Below are positions 44,955 to 53,995 of a stretch of DNA of 64,000 nt, piece by piece (the stretch's first letter is position 1; each line of letters begins with the position of its first letter). The notes under the pieces were generated by a model. That model saw only the letters and a list, made by a program, of their open reading frames with translations. It was not told the origin of the DNA and ran no database searches. Origin of the DNA: Mesorhizobium sp. dw_380 (lineage in GTDB: Bacteria > Pseudomonadota > Alphaproteobacteria > Rhizobiales > Rhizobiaceae); the NCBI RefSeq assembly GCF_018588885.1, contig NZ_JAFFIW010000006.1, positions 62,001-126,000 of the forward strand. The letters are read 5' to 3'. A program made the translations under genes and the position numbers.

Positions 44955-46415
44955 CTATTGCTGGACGGCGTAGCACTCGATTTTCTTCTTCTTCAAAGCA
45001 GTGCAGGCTTTCCAGGCGGCGTCCTTCGAACCAAAGCCGCCGAAGCGGGCGCGGTAATAAGTGGCCCCGTCCTTGTCGAAGGCGACAGTGAAGCCGCTAG
45101 CATCAGCCAGCACCTTGGGCGCCTGCTTCGCGGTCTTGTCGAGGAAGGCCTGGGCCTCTGACTGTTTCGGTGAAGAGGCGACCTGGATGGCCCAGCCCGA
45201 CGGCACCGAGGCGGTGTTGACCGGATCGACAGCCGGCGTCGGCTCGGCATAGGCGGCCACGATCTGTGCTGTGGCGACCTTCGGGGCGGAGACGATGACC
45301 GTCTTCACCTTCTTTGCCGGGACAACCAGCTTGGGTTCTTCCGCCGCTGCGCTGTCGTCTGCGGCTGCGCTGTCCTCTGCCGCTGCGCTGTCTTCCGCGT
45401 TGCCGTCATCCTGGGCAACCGTCGCGTCGTCGGCAACGGCGTCGTCGGCGCTGGCCACCGCCACCGGCTTGTCATCGGGGGTCGGCGCGTCATGCTTGGG
45501 CAGAAGGACCTTGGCAAGTGCCTTGATCGGATTGCTGCTGTCGGCCTTGGCTACCAGATCGCCGCCACCGCGGGTCGAGGCTCTTGGCATATAGGTGTTG
45601 ATCAGGGATGCCATATGGTTGTCGCGGCTGCCGCCCGACGTGCCGCCCATGACGACGGCGACGAGACGGCGGTTGCCGTCGGATACGGATGAAACAAGGT
45701 TGAAACCGGAGGCGCGGGTGTAGCCGGTCTTGATGCCGTCAACGCCCTTGATGCGCCCGAGCAGACGGTTATGGCCGTTGATGCGCTGGCGGCCGTAGAG
45801 AAAGGACCGCTGCGAGAAATAGCCATAATATTGCGGAAAATGCTCACGCAGCGCGATGCCGAGCGTGGCCATGTCGCGCGCGGTGGTGAACTGGCCTGGG
45901 TCGGGCAGGCCGTTGGCGTTGCGGAAGACGGTGCCGTTCATGCCAAGCTGACGCGCCTTGGAAGTCATCATGCGGGCGAAATTGGTTTCGTTGCCGCCAA
46001 TCATTTCGCCTAGCGCGGTCGCCGAGTCATTGGCCGACTTGGTGACTATCGACAGAATGGCGGTGTCGACGGTGACCGAACCGCCCGGCTTCACGCCGAG
46101 CTTTGTCGGCGCCTCGGCGGAGGCATGGGCCGAAAACACGACAGGCGTGTTCCTGTTGATTTTGCCTTTGGCCAGCGCTTCGAAGGTCAAATAGAGCGTC
46201 ATCATCTTGGTGAGCGATGCCGGATAGCGACGACCGTCCGCATCGGCGGAATAGAGCACCTTGCCGGTCTTGGCGTCGACCACGATGGCGGCGGGCCTCG
46301 CCGCCATCGACGAAGCGGCGCTGGCAACGACAAACACCATCGCCAAGGCGATGATCATGATCGTTTTCAGAGAGGAGGTGGATTTGGAAACGATGCCCGA
46401 CAACGCCTGACGCAC
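44955..46415 (-). CDS. D-alanyl-D-alanine carboxypeptidase with SPOR domain
   Basis: A 486-residue penicillin-binding protein 5-type enzyme that trims peptidoglycan stem peptides. After a signal/anchor helix (TIMIIALAMVFVVASAASSMA) come the active-site SxxK (PASLTKMMTLY), SxN (TKSANDSAT) and KTG (DGIKTGYTRASG) motifs. A low-complexity linker with repeated EDSAAA/DDSAAA units joins a C-terminal SPOR domain (GWAIQVASSPKQSEAQAFL), which binds denuded septal glycan. Start at GTG 46415, with AAGGA 8 nt before it; an upstream ATG is less likely. Confidence 0.9.
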   Translation of the reverse strand: MRQALSGIVSKSTSSLKTIMIIALAMVFVVASAASSMAARPAAIVVDAKTGKVLYSADADGRRYPASLTKMMTLYLTFEALAKGKINRNTPVVFSAHASAEAPTKLGVKPGGSVTVDTAILSIVTKSANDSATALGEMIGGNETNFARMMTSKARQLGMNGTVFRNANGLPDPGQFTTARDMATLGIALREHFPQYYGYFSQRSFLYGRQRINGHNRLLGRIKGVDGIKTGYTRASGFNLVSSVSDGNRRLVAVVMGGTSGGSRDNHMASLINTYMPRASTRGGGDLVAKADSSNPIKALAKVLLPKHDAPTPDDKPVAVASADDAVADDATVAQDDGNAEDSAAAEDSAAADDSAAAEEPKLVVPAKKVKTVIVSAPKVATAQIVAAYAEPTPAVDPVNTASVPSGWAIQVASSPKQSEAQAFLDKTAKQAPKVLADASGFTVAFDKDGATYYRARFGGFGSKDAAWKACTALKKKKIECYAVQQ

Positions 46416-46613
46416 TGGTAGTTCCTTTGAAATTTCTCGTTGCGTTGGAGGCGGCAAAGGGATCCTGCCCCGCTTCCGGCCAAGCTACCGGGGCGGCGTT
46501 ACCAATCCGTTTATGGTAACCGCCGCGTTCACCATTTTCTTCGGGCTTGAAGTTCTGTTTATTCGATTTTTAGCAATTCGCCGCGAGGGCGCGCGTCCGA
46601 AGGTGGGTGAATA

Positions 46614-46657
46614 TTGACTTTTGTGCGGTGCACAATATATTCATGTGCGTTGCACAA
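46614..46657 (+). promoter_or_regulatory. phasin promoter with twin palindromic operators
   Basis: Promoter TTGACT (46614-46619), 16-bp spacer, TATATT (46636-46641). TTGTGC-GGT-GCACAA (46621-46635) lies in the spacer and TGTGC-GTT-GCACA (46644-46656) just after the -10 box. The two palindromes repeat at a 22-bp distance, two helical turns. The TGC-N3-GCA core fits PhaR, the repressor known to control phasin genes in PHB-producing bacteria (inference). Confidence 0.7.
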
Positions 46658-46702
46658 GGGCGCCCCGAAGAAGGACGTCTCAACCGTCAAGGGAATCGTG
46701 AA

Positions 46703-47032
46703 ATGACCCAGACCTATGAGGACTTCAGCAAATACGGCAAAGAGTTTGCCGATACCGGATTGAAGAGCTTCGCTTCGCTCTCCAAGGGCGCTCAGGCGAT
46801 CGCCACCGAGGCCGGTGAATACACCAAGAAGAGTTTTGAAGCCGGCAGCGCCGCTGTCGAGAAGCTGTTCTCGGCCAAGTCGCTGGACAAGGCCATCGAA
46901 ATCCAGTCCGACTACGCAAAGCAGTCCTACGAGGCGTTCGTCGCCGAGGCCACCAAGATCGGCGATCTCTATGCCGAACTCGCCAAGGAAGCCTACAAGC
47001 CGTTCGAATCGATCGTTGCCAAGGCGAAGTAA
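46703..47032 (+). CDS. phasin family protein
   Basis: A 109-residue helical protein of the phasin_2 type that coats polyhydroxybutyrate granules. The sequence is an unbroken amphipathic helix set: YEDFSKYGKEFADTGLKSF, ALSKGAQAIATEAGEYTKK and SLDKAIEIQSDYAKQSYEAF. AAGGGA precedes ATG 46703; the frame is open upstream but the promoter and operators lie there, so a longer protein is excluded. A strong terminator follows. Confidence 0.92.
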   Translation: MTQTYEDFSKYGKEFADTGLKSFASLSKGAQAIATEAGEYTKKSFEAGSAAVEKLFSAKSLDKAIEIQSDYAKQSYEAFVAEATKIGDLYAELAKEAYKPFESIVAKAK

Positions 47033-47076
47033 TTTTCGGCCTGACAGTTCCAGATCCGGGCCGTTTGGCTCGGGAC

Positions 47077-47110
47077 AAAACCCGGTTGCGGAAGCGCGGC
47101 CGGGTTTTTT
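47077..47110 (+). terminator. intrinsic terminator after the phasin gene
   Basis: AAAACCCGG (47077-47085) pairs with CCGGGTTTT (47100-47108), and the T-run extends to 47110. It is a textbook rho-independent terminator 45 bp after the phasin stop. Confidence 0.85.
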
Positions 47111-47186
47111 CATGTCAATTGGCGGTTCGGGACGTCATACCGCTTCACGATTGCGAAAAACCGCCAAGTTTGGTCACCTAGCCATA

Positions 47187-47214
47187 TTGTCAGCTAACCA
47201 GAAGGGCTTAAAAT
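47187..47214 (+). promoter_or_regulatory. sigma-70-type promoter of clpS-clpA
   Basis: TTGTCA (47187-47192), a 16-bp spacer and TAAAAT (47209-47214). Transcription would begin near 47221, about 90 bp before the preferred clpS start. No other strong promoter is seen in the gap. Confidence 0.55.
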
Positions 47215-47310
47215 CGTCCATCGAACACCTACATGTTGATCTCGCATGAGGATTCGAAAGAGGCAGGATACGTGACGATCGGTTTGACTGCCACGAGACG
47301 AGTGGCGCGG

Positions 47311-47640
47311 ATGGCAAACGGCGGCGGCGACGGCAATGAGGCCGGCCGCGGGACGGCCGTTATCACGCGCACAAAAACCAAAACCAAGAAGCCCAGCCTT
47401 TACCGGGTTCTCATCCTCAACGACGACTACACTCCCATGGAGTTCGTGGTTCACGTGCTGGAGCGTTTTTTCCAGAAGGATCGCGAAGCCGCCACACGCA
47501 TCATGCTTCATGTTCACAATCATGGAGTGGGCGAGTGCGGGGTCTATACATTCGAGGTGGCCGAGACCAAAGTGTCTCAGGTCATGGATTTCGCCCGACA
47601 GAATCAGCATCCGCTGCAATGCGTGATGGAGAAGAAGTGA
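47311..47640 (+). CDS. clpS: ClpS, N-end-rule adaptor of ClpAP
   Basis: A protein of 109 residues ([12 protein letters not shown] start) with the ClpS core: [25 protein letters not shown], which forms the N-degron pocket, and [22 protein letters not shown]. The flexible lysine-rich N-terminal tail ([10 protein letters not shown]) is the part that enters ClpA. Alternative starts are GTG 47272 (with GAGGCAGGA before it) and ATG 47233, which would leave almost no leader after the predicted promoter. clpA follows after 6 bp, so adaptor and unfoldase are co-expressed. Confidence 0.93.
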   Translation: MANGGGDGNEAGRGTAVITRTKTKTKKPSLYRVLILNDDYTPMEFVVHVLERFFQKDREAATRIMLHVHNHGVGECGVYTFEVAETKVSQVMDFARQNQHPLQCVMEKK

Positions 47641-47646
47641 GGTAAC

Positions 47647-50115
47647 ATGCCGGCTTTCTCCCAAGGCCTGGAAAAAGCGCTTCACCAGGCGCTGACGCTC
47701 GCCAACGAGCGGCACCATGAATACGCAACCCTTGAACATCTGCTGCTCGCGCTGATCGACGACACAGAGGCGGCCGCCGTCATGCGTGCCTGCAACGTCG
47801 ATCTCGACGAGCTCAAGCACACTGTTCTCACCTATATCGACACCGAGCTCGACAATCTCGTCACCGGCTATGACGAGGATTCCAAGCCGACGGCCGGTTT
47901 CCAGCGCGTCATCCAGCGCGCGGTGATCCATGTGCAGTCGTCGGGCCGCGAGGAAGTGTCGGGCGCCAACGTGCTCGTCGCCATCTTCGCAGAGCGCGAG
48001 AGCCATGCCGCCTATTTCCTGCAGGAACAACAGATGACCCGCTATGATGCGGTCAACTACATCTCGCACGGGATCGCCAAGCGTCCGGGCGCATCGGAGA
48101 CGCGCTCGCCGCGCGGCGCCGATGACGAACAGGGCGGCCAGAACGGCGCCGAGCCACAGGAGGAAGGCGGCAAGAAGAAGCAGCAGCAGGATGCGCTGAC
48201 CGCTTATTGCGTCAACCTCAACAACAAGGCCAAGGCCGGCAAGATCGACCCGCTGATCGGCCGCGAAAGCGAGATCAACCGCACCATCCAGGTGCTGTGC
48301 CGCCGCTCGAAGAACAACCCGCTCTATGTCGGCGACCCCGGCGTCGGCAAGACGGCGATCGCCGAAGGCCTGGCCAAGCGCATCGTCGAGGGCGACGTTC
48401 CCGAAGTGCTGCACAATGCAACCATCTTCGCGCTCGACATGGGCACGCTGTTGGCCGGCACGCGCTACCGCGGCGATTTCGAGGAACGCCTGAAGCAGGT
48501 CGTCAAGGAGCTCGAGGATTATCCGGGTGCGGTGCTGTTCATAGACGAGATCCACACCGTGATCGGTGCTGGCGCCACGTCAGGCGGTGCCATGGACGCG
48601 TCGAACCTTTTGAAGCCGGCGCTGTCGTCGGGTGCGATCCGCTGCATCGGCTCGACCACCTACAAGGAGTTCCGCCAGTTCTTCGAGAAGGACCGCGCTC
48701 TGGTGCGGCGCTTCCAGAAGATCGACGTCAACGAGCCGACCATCGAGGACGCCATCGAGATCATGAAGGGCCTGAAGCCCTATTTCGAGGAGTTCCACAA
48801 GGTCCGCTACACCAGCGAAGCCATCAAGGCCTCGGTCGAGCTGTCGGCGCGCTACATCAACGACCGCAAGCTGCCGGACAAGGCGATCGACGTGATCGAC
48901 GAGACCGGCGCCTCGCAGATGCTGGTGCCCGAAGCCAAGCGCAAGAAGACGATCGGCATCAAGGAGATCGAAGCAACGATCGCCACCATGGCGCGCATTC
49001 CGCCGAAGACGGTTTCGGCCGATGACGAGAAGGTGCTGCAGGGGCTTGATATCGAGCTGAAGCGCGTCGTCTACGGCCAGGATACCGCGATCACCGCGCT
49101 GACCTCGGCGATCAAGCTGGCCCGTGCCGGCCTGCGCGAACCGGAGAAGCCGATCGGCTCCTACCTGTTCTCAGGGCCAACCGGCGTCGGCAAGACCGAA
49201 GTGGCCAAGCAGTTGGCCGCCTCGCTCGGCGTCGAACTGATCCGCTTCGACATGTCGGAATATATGGAACGCCACACCGTCTCGCGGCTGATCGGCGCGC
49301 CTCCCGGCTATGTCGGCTTCGACCAGGGCGGTCTGCTGACCGACGGCGTCGACCAGCATCCGCATTGCGTGCTGCTGCTCGACGAAGTCGAGAAGGCCCA
49401 TCCTGACCTGTTCAACATCCTGTTGCAGGTCATGGACCACGGCAAGCTGACCGACCACAACGGCAAGCAGATCGACTTCCGCAACGTCATCCTGATCATG
49501 ACCACCAATGCGGGCGCATCCGATGCGCAGCGCGCGGCGATCGGCTTCGGTTCGACCAAGCGCGAAGGCGACGATGTCGAGGCGATCAACCGGCTGTTCA
49601 CGCCGGAGTTCCGCAATCGTCTCGACGCGATCATCCCGTTCGGCTCGCTGCCGGTTCCGGTCATCCATCAGGTGGTGCAGAAGTTCGTCATGCAGCTCGA
49701 GGCGCAGCTCTCCGAGCGTGGCGTCACCTTCGACCTGTCGCCGGATGCGATCGCGTGGCTCGCCGACAAGGGCTATGACGAGCGCATGGGCGCACGGCCG
49801 CTCGGCCGCGTCATCCAGGAGCACATCAAGAAGCCGTTGGCCGACGAGGTGCTGTTTGGCAAGCTCAAGAAGGGCGGCACGGTGCGTGTCACCGTCGAGA
49901 AGAAGGAAACCGGCGAGACCGGCCTGAAGCTCGAATCGCTGGCCGACGAGGCGCCGGTGAAGCCGAAGAAGGAAGAGCCGGAAGACGCGCCTAAGCCGGC
50001 CAAGGCCGTGGCCAAAAAGCCAACCGCGAAGAAGGTCGTGGCGCAGAAGCCGGAACCCAAGGGCAAGGATGGCGGCAAGCGCAGTCTGGTGCCGCAACTG
50101 CCCCGCAAGGGCTGA
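47647..50115 (+). CDS. clpA: ATP-dependent Clp protease unfoldase ClpA
   Basis: An 822-residue AAA+ unfoldase that feeds substrates to ClpP. The N domain (residues 1-150) binds ClpS; D1 has Walker [10 protein letters not shown] and D2 has GPTGVGKTE, each followed by a Walker B ([22 protein letters not shown]). The C-terminal D2 small domain ends at about 760; then comes a Lys/Ala/Pro-rich tail ([20 protein letters not shown] and so on) of about 55 residues that E. coli ClpA (758 residues) lacks. GTGAGGTAAC precedes the ATG. Confidence 0.96.
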   Translation: MPAFSQGLEKALHQALTLANERHHEYATLEHLLLALIDDTEAAAVMRACNVDLDELKHTVLTYIDTELDNLVTGYDEDSKPTAGFQRVIQRAVIHVQSSGREEVSGANVLVAIFAERESHAAYFLQEQQMTRYDAVNYISHGIAKRPGASETRSPRGADDEQGGQNGAEPQEEGGKKKQQQDALTAYCVNLNNKAKAGKIDPLIGRESEINRTIQVLCRRSKNNPLYVGDPGVGKTAIAEGLAKRIVEGDVPEVLHNATIFALDMGTLLAGTRYRGDFEERLKQVVKELEDYPGAVLFIDEIHTVIGAGATSGGAMDASNLLKPALSSGAIRCIGSTTYKEFRQFFEKDRALVRRFQKIDVNEPTIEDAIEIMKGLKPYFEEFHKVRYTSEAIKASVELSARYINDRKLPDKAIDVIDETGASQMLVPEAKRKKTIGIKEIEATIATMARIPPKTVSADDEKVLQGLDIELKRVVYGQDTAITALTSAIKLARAGLREPEKPIGSYLFSGPTGVGKTEVAKQLAASLGVELIRFDMSEYMERHTVSRLIGAPPGYVGFDQGGLLTDGVDQHPHCVLLLDEVEKAHPDLFNILLQVMDHGKLTDHNGKQIDFRNVILIMTTNAGASDAQRAAIGFGSTKREGDDVEAINRLFTPEFRNRLDAIIPFGSLPVPVIHQVVQKFVMQLEAQLSERGVTFDLSPDAIAWLADKGYDERMGARPLGRVIQEHIKKPLADEVLFGKLKKGGTVRVTVEKKETGETGLKLESLADEAPVKPKKEEPEDAPKPAKAVAKKPTAKKVVAQKPEPKGKDGGKRSLVPQLPRKG

Positions 50116-50128
50116 TCCCTGACGAAAG

Positions 50129-50156
50129 AAAAAAGCCCCGGCAACGGGGCTTTTTT
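50129..50156 (+). terminator. intrinsic terminator after clpA
   Basis: AAAAAAGCCCCG (50129-50140) pairs with CGGGGCTTTTTT (50145-50156) around a GCAA tetraloop. It is a perfect hairpin with T-run 13 bp after the clpA stop. Confidence 0.92.
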
Positions 50157-50194
50157 CGTTGGCATCGTGAGGTGGTGGAATAGTGAGGTGGCAT

Positions 50195-50835
50195 ATGGCT
50201 GGCCAGATCATCATCCTCAACGGCGCGCCGCGATCGGGCAAGTCGAGCATCGCTCAGGCCATCCAGGACAGTTTTGAAGGTCTGTGGATGAACCTGGGCG
50301 TCGACAGCTATGCGCGGATCACGCCGCCGCGATATCGTCCGGGAATTGGCCTACGACCGGGCAGCGAGCGCCCGGACCTCGAAGTTTTCGTGCCGCGGTA
50401 TTTTATGCGGCCCTCTACGAATCGATCGCTGCCCATAGCCGGCTCGATCTGAACGTCGTGGCGGATGTCGGTCATCACGATGGCTATTCGAAACCACTCG
50501 ACATCCTGGCCGATTGCGTGCGCCGATTCGCCGGCCTGCCGGTGCTGTTTGTCGGCGTTCGCTGTCCGATAGAGATCATTTTGGAAAGACGAGCCGCCAG
50601 CGAGGCGGGCAGGGATTATGTCGTCGGTTCGCCAGCTGATCCGGTACCTTCGCCGGTGCGTCTGTGGCAGGATGAGGTACACTGGCCGGACGTATACGAT
50701 CTTGAGGTCGACACTTCGTTGCTGAGCCCGGTGCAGTGTGCGGATGCGATGCGCGAAGCTTCTACCGGGAGCGGCGCACCCGATAGCCTTTCAGAGGCAT
50801 GTGGATACGTCCCCGCAACCTACCAGCGTTCCTGA
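50195..50835 (+). pseudogene. frameshifted chloramphenicol phosphotransferase-like gene
   Basis: Two frames together encode one P-loop kinase of the chloramphenicol phosphotransferase (Cpt) family. Frame 1 from ATG 50195 gives MAGQIIILNGAPRSGKSSIA (Walker A), MNLGVDSYARITPPRY and GIGLRPGSERPDLE. The frame one base back continues from about 50390 with FYAALYESIAAHSRLDLNVV, then DVGHHDGYSKPLDILADC and GVRCPIEIILERR to 50835. A one-base loss near 50385-50395 would explain it. It need not confer drug resistance; many homologues act on unknown small molecules. Confidence 0.75.
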
Positions 50836-51990
50836 CTATACCGACGCAGCTTCCGGGCGGGCCAAAGGAACCTCGCTCGCGAAACGCGAAGCAATCGTCG
50901 TCCGGGACAATACCACGCCGGTGACTTTCCAGATGGCGATCGAGATCAGTATGCCCGCGTAACCGTCCGGGGCGTAGTGCCACCCAAGAACCACTGACCC
51001 GAGCATGATGATCGCCGCGAATATCCACATTACGACGCCCAGCCGTGGAGACAGCCTCGTTACATACAGCGCAAAAAGCACGGATGACGCGACATGAATG
51101 GAAGGGAACGCTGATATGCCCATGGTTCTTGAAGACACACCCTCGTAGCCGTTCCACAACCGCTCCTGCAGGGACAGGGCCCAAACCGGATACTGGCTAT
51201 TCGCCGATTGAAGTGCGTCCATCAACGGTTGATAGAGATCGCCAAACCCCAACCTTGCAAAGTAGCAAGGGCCGGCGGATGAGAATGTCAAAGCAACGAA
51301 GAAGCCGCCGATCAGCCAGAGCAGCATGAAGCTGAGCAAAAACTGATGACGCAGAAGAGTATCGCGGGTCGCCATGACACTTGAAAAGACAGTCACGATC
51401 AGCACCGCAAACCAAAAATTATAGCAGAAATTGAGAAGACGGATGGTTATCGGGCTTTCAAGAATCCACCAAAGCCATTGGTAAGAAGCACGACCGAAAT
51501 GCAGCTTGGTGCTGAAGTGTGCGATGGCCTGGTCCCAGGAGAAAGGCGCCAATACAGCGATCGCGCCCTTCAGCACTGAAAAACCCGAAACAAAAATCAA
51601 GATCGCGGCAAGGCCGTTCACGCCATTGGCAATGCGGTTTCTATCGATCAACAATTGCCGGAAGGAAACCAACAAATGGTTGGCCGGCGACTTTGCGCGA
51701 TGGACCAACGCCAGTTGAAGCAGCCGGAAGACTGCATATGCACATCCAACAATCCAGAAATAGACCACCAGATAGAAGGCATATTCATAAAGCAATGCGA
51801 AATCCGGCAAATTCCCGATCTGGGCGCCAACCGCAAAGCCTAATCCCAGAGTAAACAGCGCAACCGCATGAATAATACGGTGTCGAAGAAACGATTCGAC
51901 CAAGAGTTTTGAAAAAGCGGCCTCACCATTGGCTCCGGACCGCCGGCTCAAATATTCGAAAGTATCTTGCAATGCATGTCCCTCGCGCAC
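50836..51990 (-). CDS. PAP2-like (AUR1/inositolphosphotransferase-type) membrane protein
   Basis: A 384-residue protein with about eight membrane helices. Near the C terminus are the last two phosphatase motifs of the PAP2 superfamily: SAFPSIHVASSVLFALYV (motif 2 histidine) and LGWHYAPDGYAG (motif 3 His and Asp). The classical first motif KxxxxxxRP is absent, as in the AUR1-like/PAP2_3 group that transfers phospho-head groups. Substrate unknown. The gene is convergent with the frameshifted Cpt-like gene and abuts its stop codon. Confidence 0.8.
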   Translation of the reverse strand: MREGHALQDTFEYLSRRSGANGEAAFSKLLVESFLRHRIIHAVALFTLGLGFAVGAQIGNLPDFALLYEYAFYLVVYFWIVGCAYAVFRLLQLALVHRAKSPANHLLVSFRQLLIDRNRIANGVNGLAAILIFVSGFSVLKGAIAVLAPFSWDQAIAHFSTKLHFGRASYQWLWWILESPITIRLLNFCYNFWFAVLIVTVFSSVMATRDTLLRHQFLLSFMLLWLIGGFFVALTFSSAGPCYFARLGFGDLYQPLMDALQSANSQYPVWALSLQERLWNGYEGVSSRTMGISAFPSIHVASSVLFALYVTRLSPRLGVVMWIFAAIIMLGSVVLGWHYAPDGYAGILISIAIWKVTGVVLSRTTIASRFASEVPLARPEAASV

Positions 51991-52032
51991 GAGAAATGCC
52001 TCGCAAGGGCTTGCTAGAGTATTAAGAAAGAA

Positions 52033-52056
52033 GCCGCTGGGTGGTGTCTCAGCGGC
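52033..52056 (-). terminator. terminator for the HIT gene
   Basis: On the minus strand GCCGCTG and CAGCGGC pair over a 10-nt loop, followed by TTCTTTCTT. It lies 28-51 bp beyond the stop codon of the HIT gene. Confidence 0.6.
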
Positions 52057-52083
52057 CGCGATGATCGCTCGGTTTACAAAGAC

Positions 52084-52521
52084 TTAAGATTCTGCCGAAA
52101 GGGCGGCGCGGATCTTTTCGGCGTTCTCAGCCAACACTTCGGGTTTCTCCATCGCGCCGCTATGCGGCTTCAGCGGGATGCCGTCGAAGCGGGGGATGAC
52201 ATGCACATGCAGGTGATAGACGGTCTGCCCGGAGGCCGGCTCGTTGAACTGCATTATGGTGACGCCATCCGCGCTGAAGGCTTTTTTCACCGCCAACGCG
52301 AGTTTCTGAACGACCGTGAAAAGCGGGCCGAAGGTCGACGGGTTGGCGTCGAGCAGGTTGCGCGACGGTGCCTTCGGCATCACCAGCGTATGGCCCGGCC
52401 CCTGCGGCATCACATCCATGAAGGCAATGACCGCGTCGTCTTCGTAAACGCGGTGGGAAGGAATTTCTCCGCGCAGGATCTTTGCGAAGATATTGTCGGT
52501 TTCATAGGCGGTTTCGGCCAT
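52084..52521 (-). CDS. HIT-family nucleotide-binding hydrolase
   Basis: A 145-residue histidine-triad protein with the motif HLHVHVIPR at about 100-108 and the upstream DVMPQGPGHTLVMPK strand. HIT hydrolases split aminoacyl- or phosphoramidate adenylates. The start is ATG 52521 (MAETAYETDNIFAKILRGE) with CCGGAGCG before it; a longer upstream frame lacks conservation. Confidence 0.93.
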   Translation of the reverse strand: MAETAYETDNIFAKILRGEIPSHRVYEDDAVIAFMDVMPQGPGHTLVMPKAPSRNLLDANPSTFGPLFTVVQKLALAVKKAFSADGVTIMQFNEPASGQTVYHLHVHVIPRFDGIPLKPHSGAMEKPEVLAENAEKIRAALSAES

Positions 52522-52725
52522 GGCGAACGCTCCGGATTGTGCCTCGCAGTCCCATGTAGCGAAGCTGTCCTGGAGCGGCAAGGCAATGTGGGTGTGATCA
52601 GGCGAGATCGACCATGCCGCCGGCTTCGACAAGCGCGCGGTGGAAGCAACAAAGCGGCCCGCGTGGCGAACAGCGGACCGCGTAGAATGTCTGGCGCGCA
52701 AGACAGGCTCGGAAGGCCGAGCCAG

Positions 52726-53940
52726 CTATTCCTCGATATCCCTGCGGAACGGGGTATGCTCTTCCAGATATTCACCCATCCGCTCCACTTCGCGCCGCTC
52801 GCGCCTGAGATAGTCGGCCACCGCATTGCGCAGGCCGGGATGGGCAATGTAGTGCGCGGAATGCATGGTCACCGGCCGGTAGCCGCGCGCCAGCTTGTGC
52901 TCTCCCTGCGCGCCGGCCTCGACTACCTTCAGCTTGCGTTCGATGGCGAAGTCGATGGCCTGGTGGTAGCAGACCTCGAAATGCAGGAAGGGGTGATCCT
53001 CGATGCAGCCCCAGTTGCGGCCATAGAGCGCGTCGGAGCCGATGAAGTTGATGGCGCCGGCTATATAGCGGCCGTTGCGCTTTGCCATCACCAGCAGGAT
53101 GTCGTCCGCCATGCGTTCGCCGATCAATGAGAAGAACTGGCGATTGAGATAGGGACGGCCCCATTTGCGGCTGCCGGTGTCCATGTAGAAGGCGTAGAAG
53201 TCGTCCCAGGCCTTTTCGGTGAGATCCTTGCCGGTCAGCCAATCGATCGAGATGCCATCGGCAAGCGCCTCGCGCCGTTCCTTCTTCATTGCCTTGCGCT
53301 TGCGCGAGGCAAGCGTGGCGAGGAAGTCGTCATAAGTCGAAAAGCCTTCGTTGAAGAAGTGGAATTGCTGGTCGGTGCGATGCAGGAAGCCCGCGGCCTC
53401 GAGGGTCGCGACGTCGCTCTCCTGCGCGAAGGTGACATGCGACGAGGACACGCCGAGCTTGTCGGTGACCATTTTGAGACCGGCGGCAAGGCCGGCTTTC
53501 ACCGCATCCTGATCCTCGCCTTTGGCGACCAGCAGGCGAGGGCCGGTGACGGGCGTGAACGGCACGGCACTTTGCAATTTCGGGTAATAGCGGCCACCGG
53601 CCCGCTCGAAGGCATCCGACCAGCCGTGATCGAACACATATTCGCCCTGGCTGTGCGACTTGAGATAGCAAGGGACCGCGCCCAGCAGCCTGCCTTGCGC
53701 GGCTTCCAATCGCAGGTGATGTCCTTGCCAACCGGTGCGCCGAACGGCGCAACCGGAATCTTCCAGCGCGCTTAAAAAGGCAAACGAAACGAGCGGGTTA
53801 TAGCCGTTTTCAGCGTCACCGCGCGCGGTGCCGGCAAAGCCGTTCCATTCATCGCAGGTGAACGCGCCTATGCCCGCCGCGATGCGGATCGAATAGTCCG
53901 CATTTGCCGTTTGCCCGTCGCCATCGTCGCCCTGATCCAT
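52726..53940 (-). CDS. GNAT/FemAB-like acyltransferase (DUF482, COG3146)
   Basis: A 404-residue protein of the peptidogalycan-biosynthesis/FemAB-like group. Conserved blocks are NPLVSFAFLSALEDSGC, GWQGHHLRLE, YVFDHGWSDAFERAGGRYYPKLQSA and PFTPVTGPRLL in the first half. The second has ASRKRKAMKKERREA, FYMDTGSRKWGRPYLN, RNWGCIEDHPFLHFEVCYHQ and GAQGEHKLARGYRPV. The two halves are the tandem GNAT folds of the family. The substrate is unknown; related Fem enzymes use aminoacyl-tRNA. It stands alone on the minus strand. Confidence 0.85.
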   Translation of the reverse strand: MDQGDDGDGQTANADYSIRIAAGIGAFTCDEWNGFAGTARGDAENGYNPLVSFAFLSALEDSGCAVRRTGWQGHHLRLEAAQGRLLGAVPCYLKSHSQGEYVFDHGWSDAFERAGGRYYPKLQSAVPFTPVTGPRLLVAKGEDQDAVKAGLAAGLKMVTDKLGVSSSHVTFAQESDVATLEAAGFLHRTDQQFHFFNEGFSTYDDFLATLASRKRKAMKKERREALADGISIDWLTGKDLTEKAWDDFYAFYMDTGSRKWGRPYLNRQFFSLIGERMADDILLVMAKRNGRYIAGAINFIGSDALYGRNWGCIEDHPFLHFEVCYHQAIDFAIERKLKVVEAGAQGEHKLARGYRPVTMHSAHYIAHPGLRNAVADYLRRERREVERMGEYLEEHTPFRRDIEE

Positions 53941-53995
53941 CAGGCTTATTTAAGCTCCATGCGGGCTGCTACAAGTCACTTTTCGGACACCCCGC

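Noticed and set aside
52162..53130. Long plus-strand frame across the HIT and FemAB-like genes
   Set aside because: It is antisense to two well-conserved minus-strand proteins and has shadow composition.
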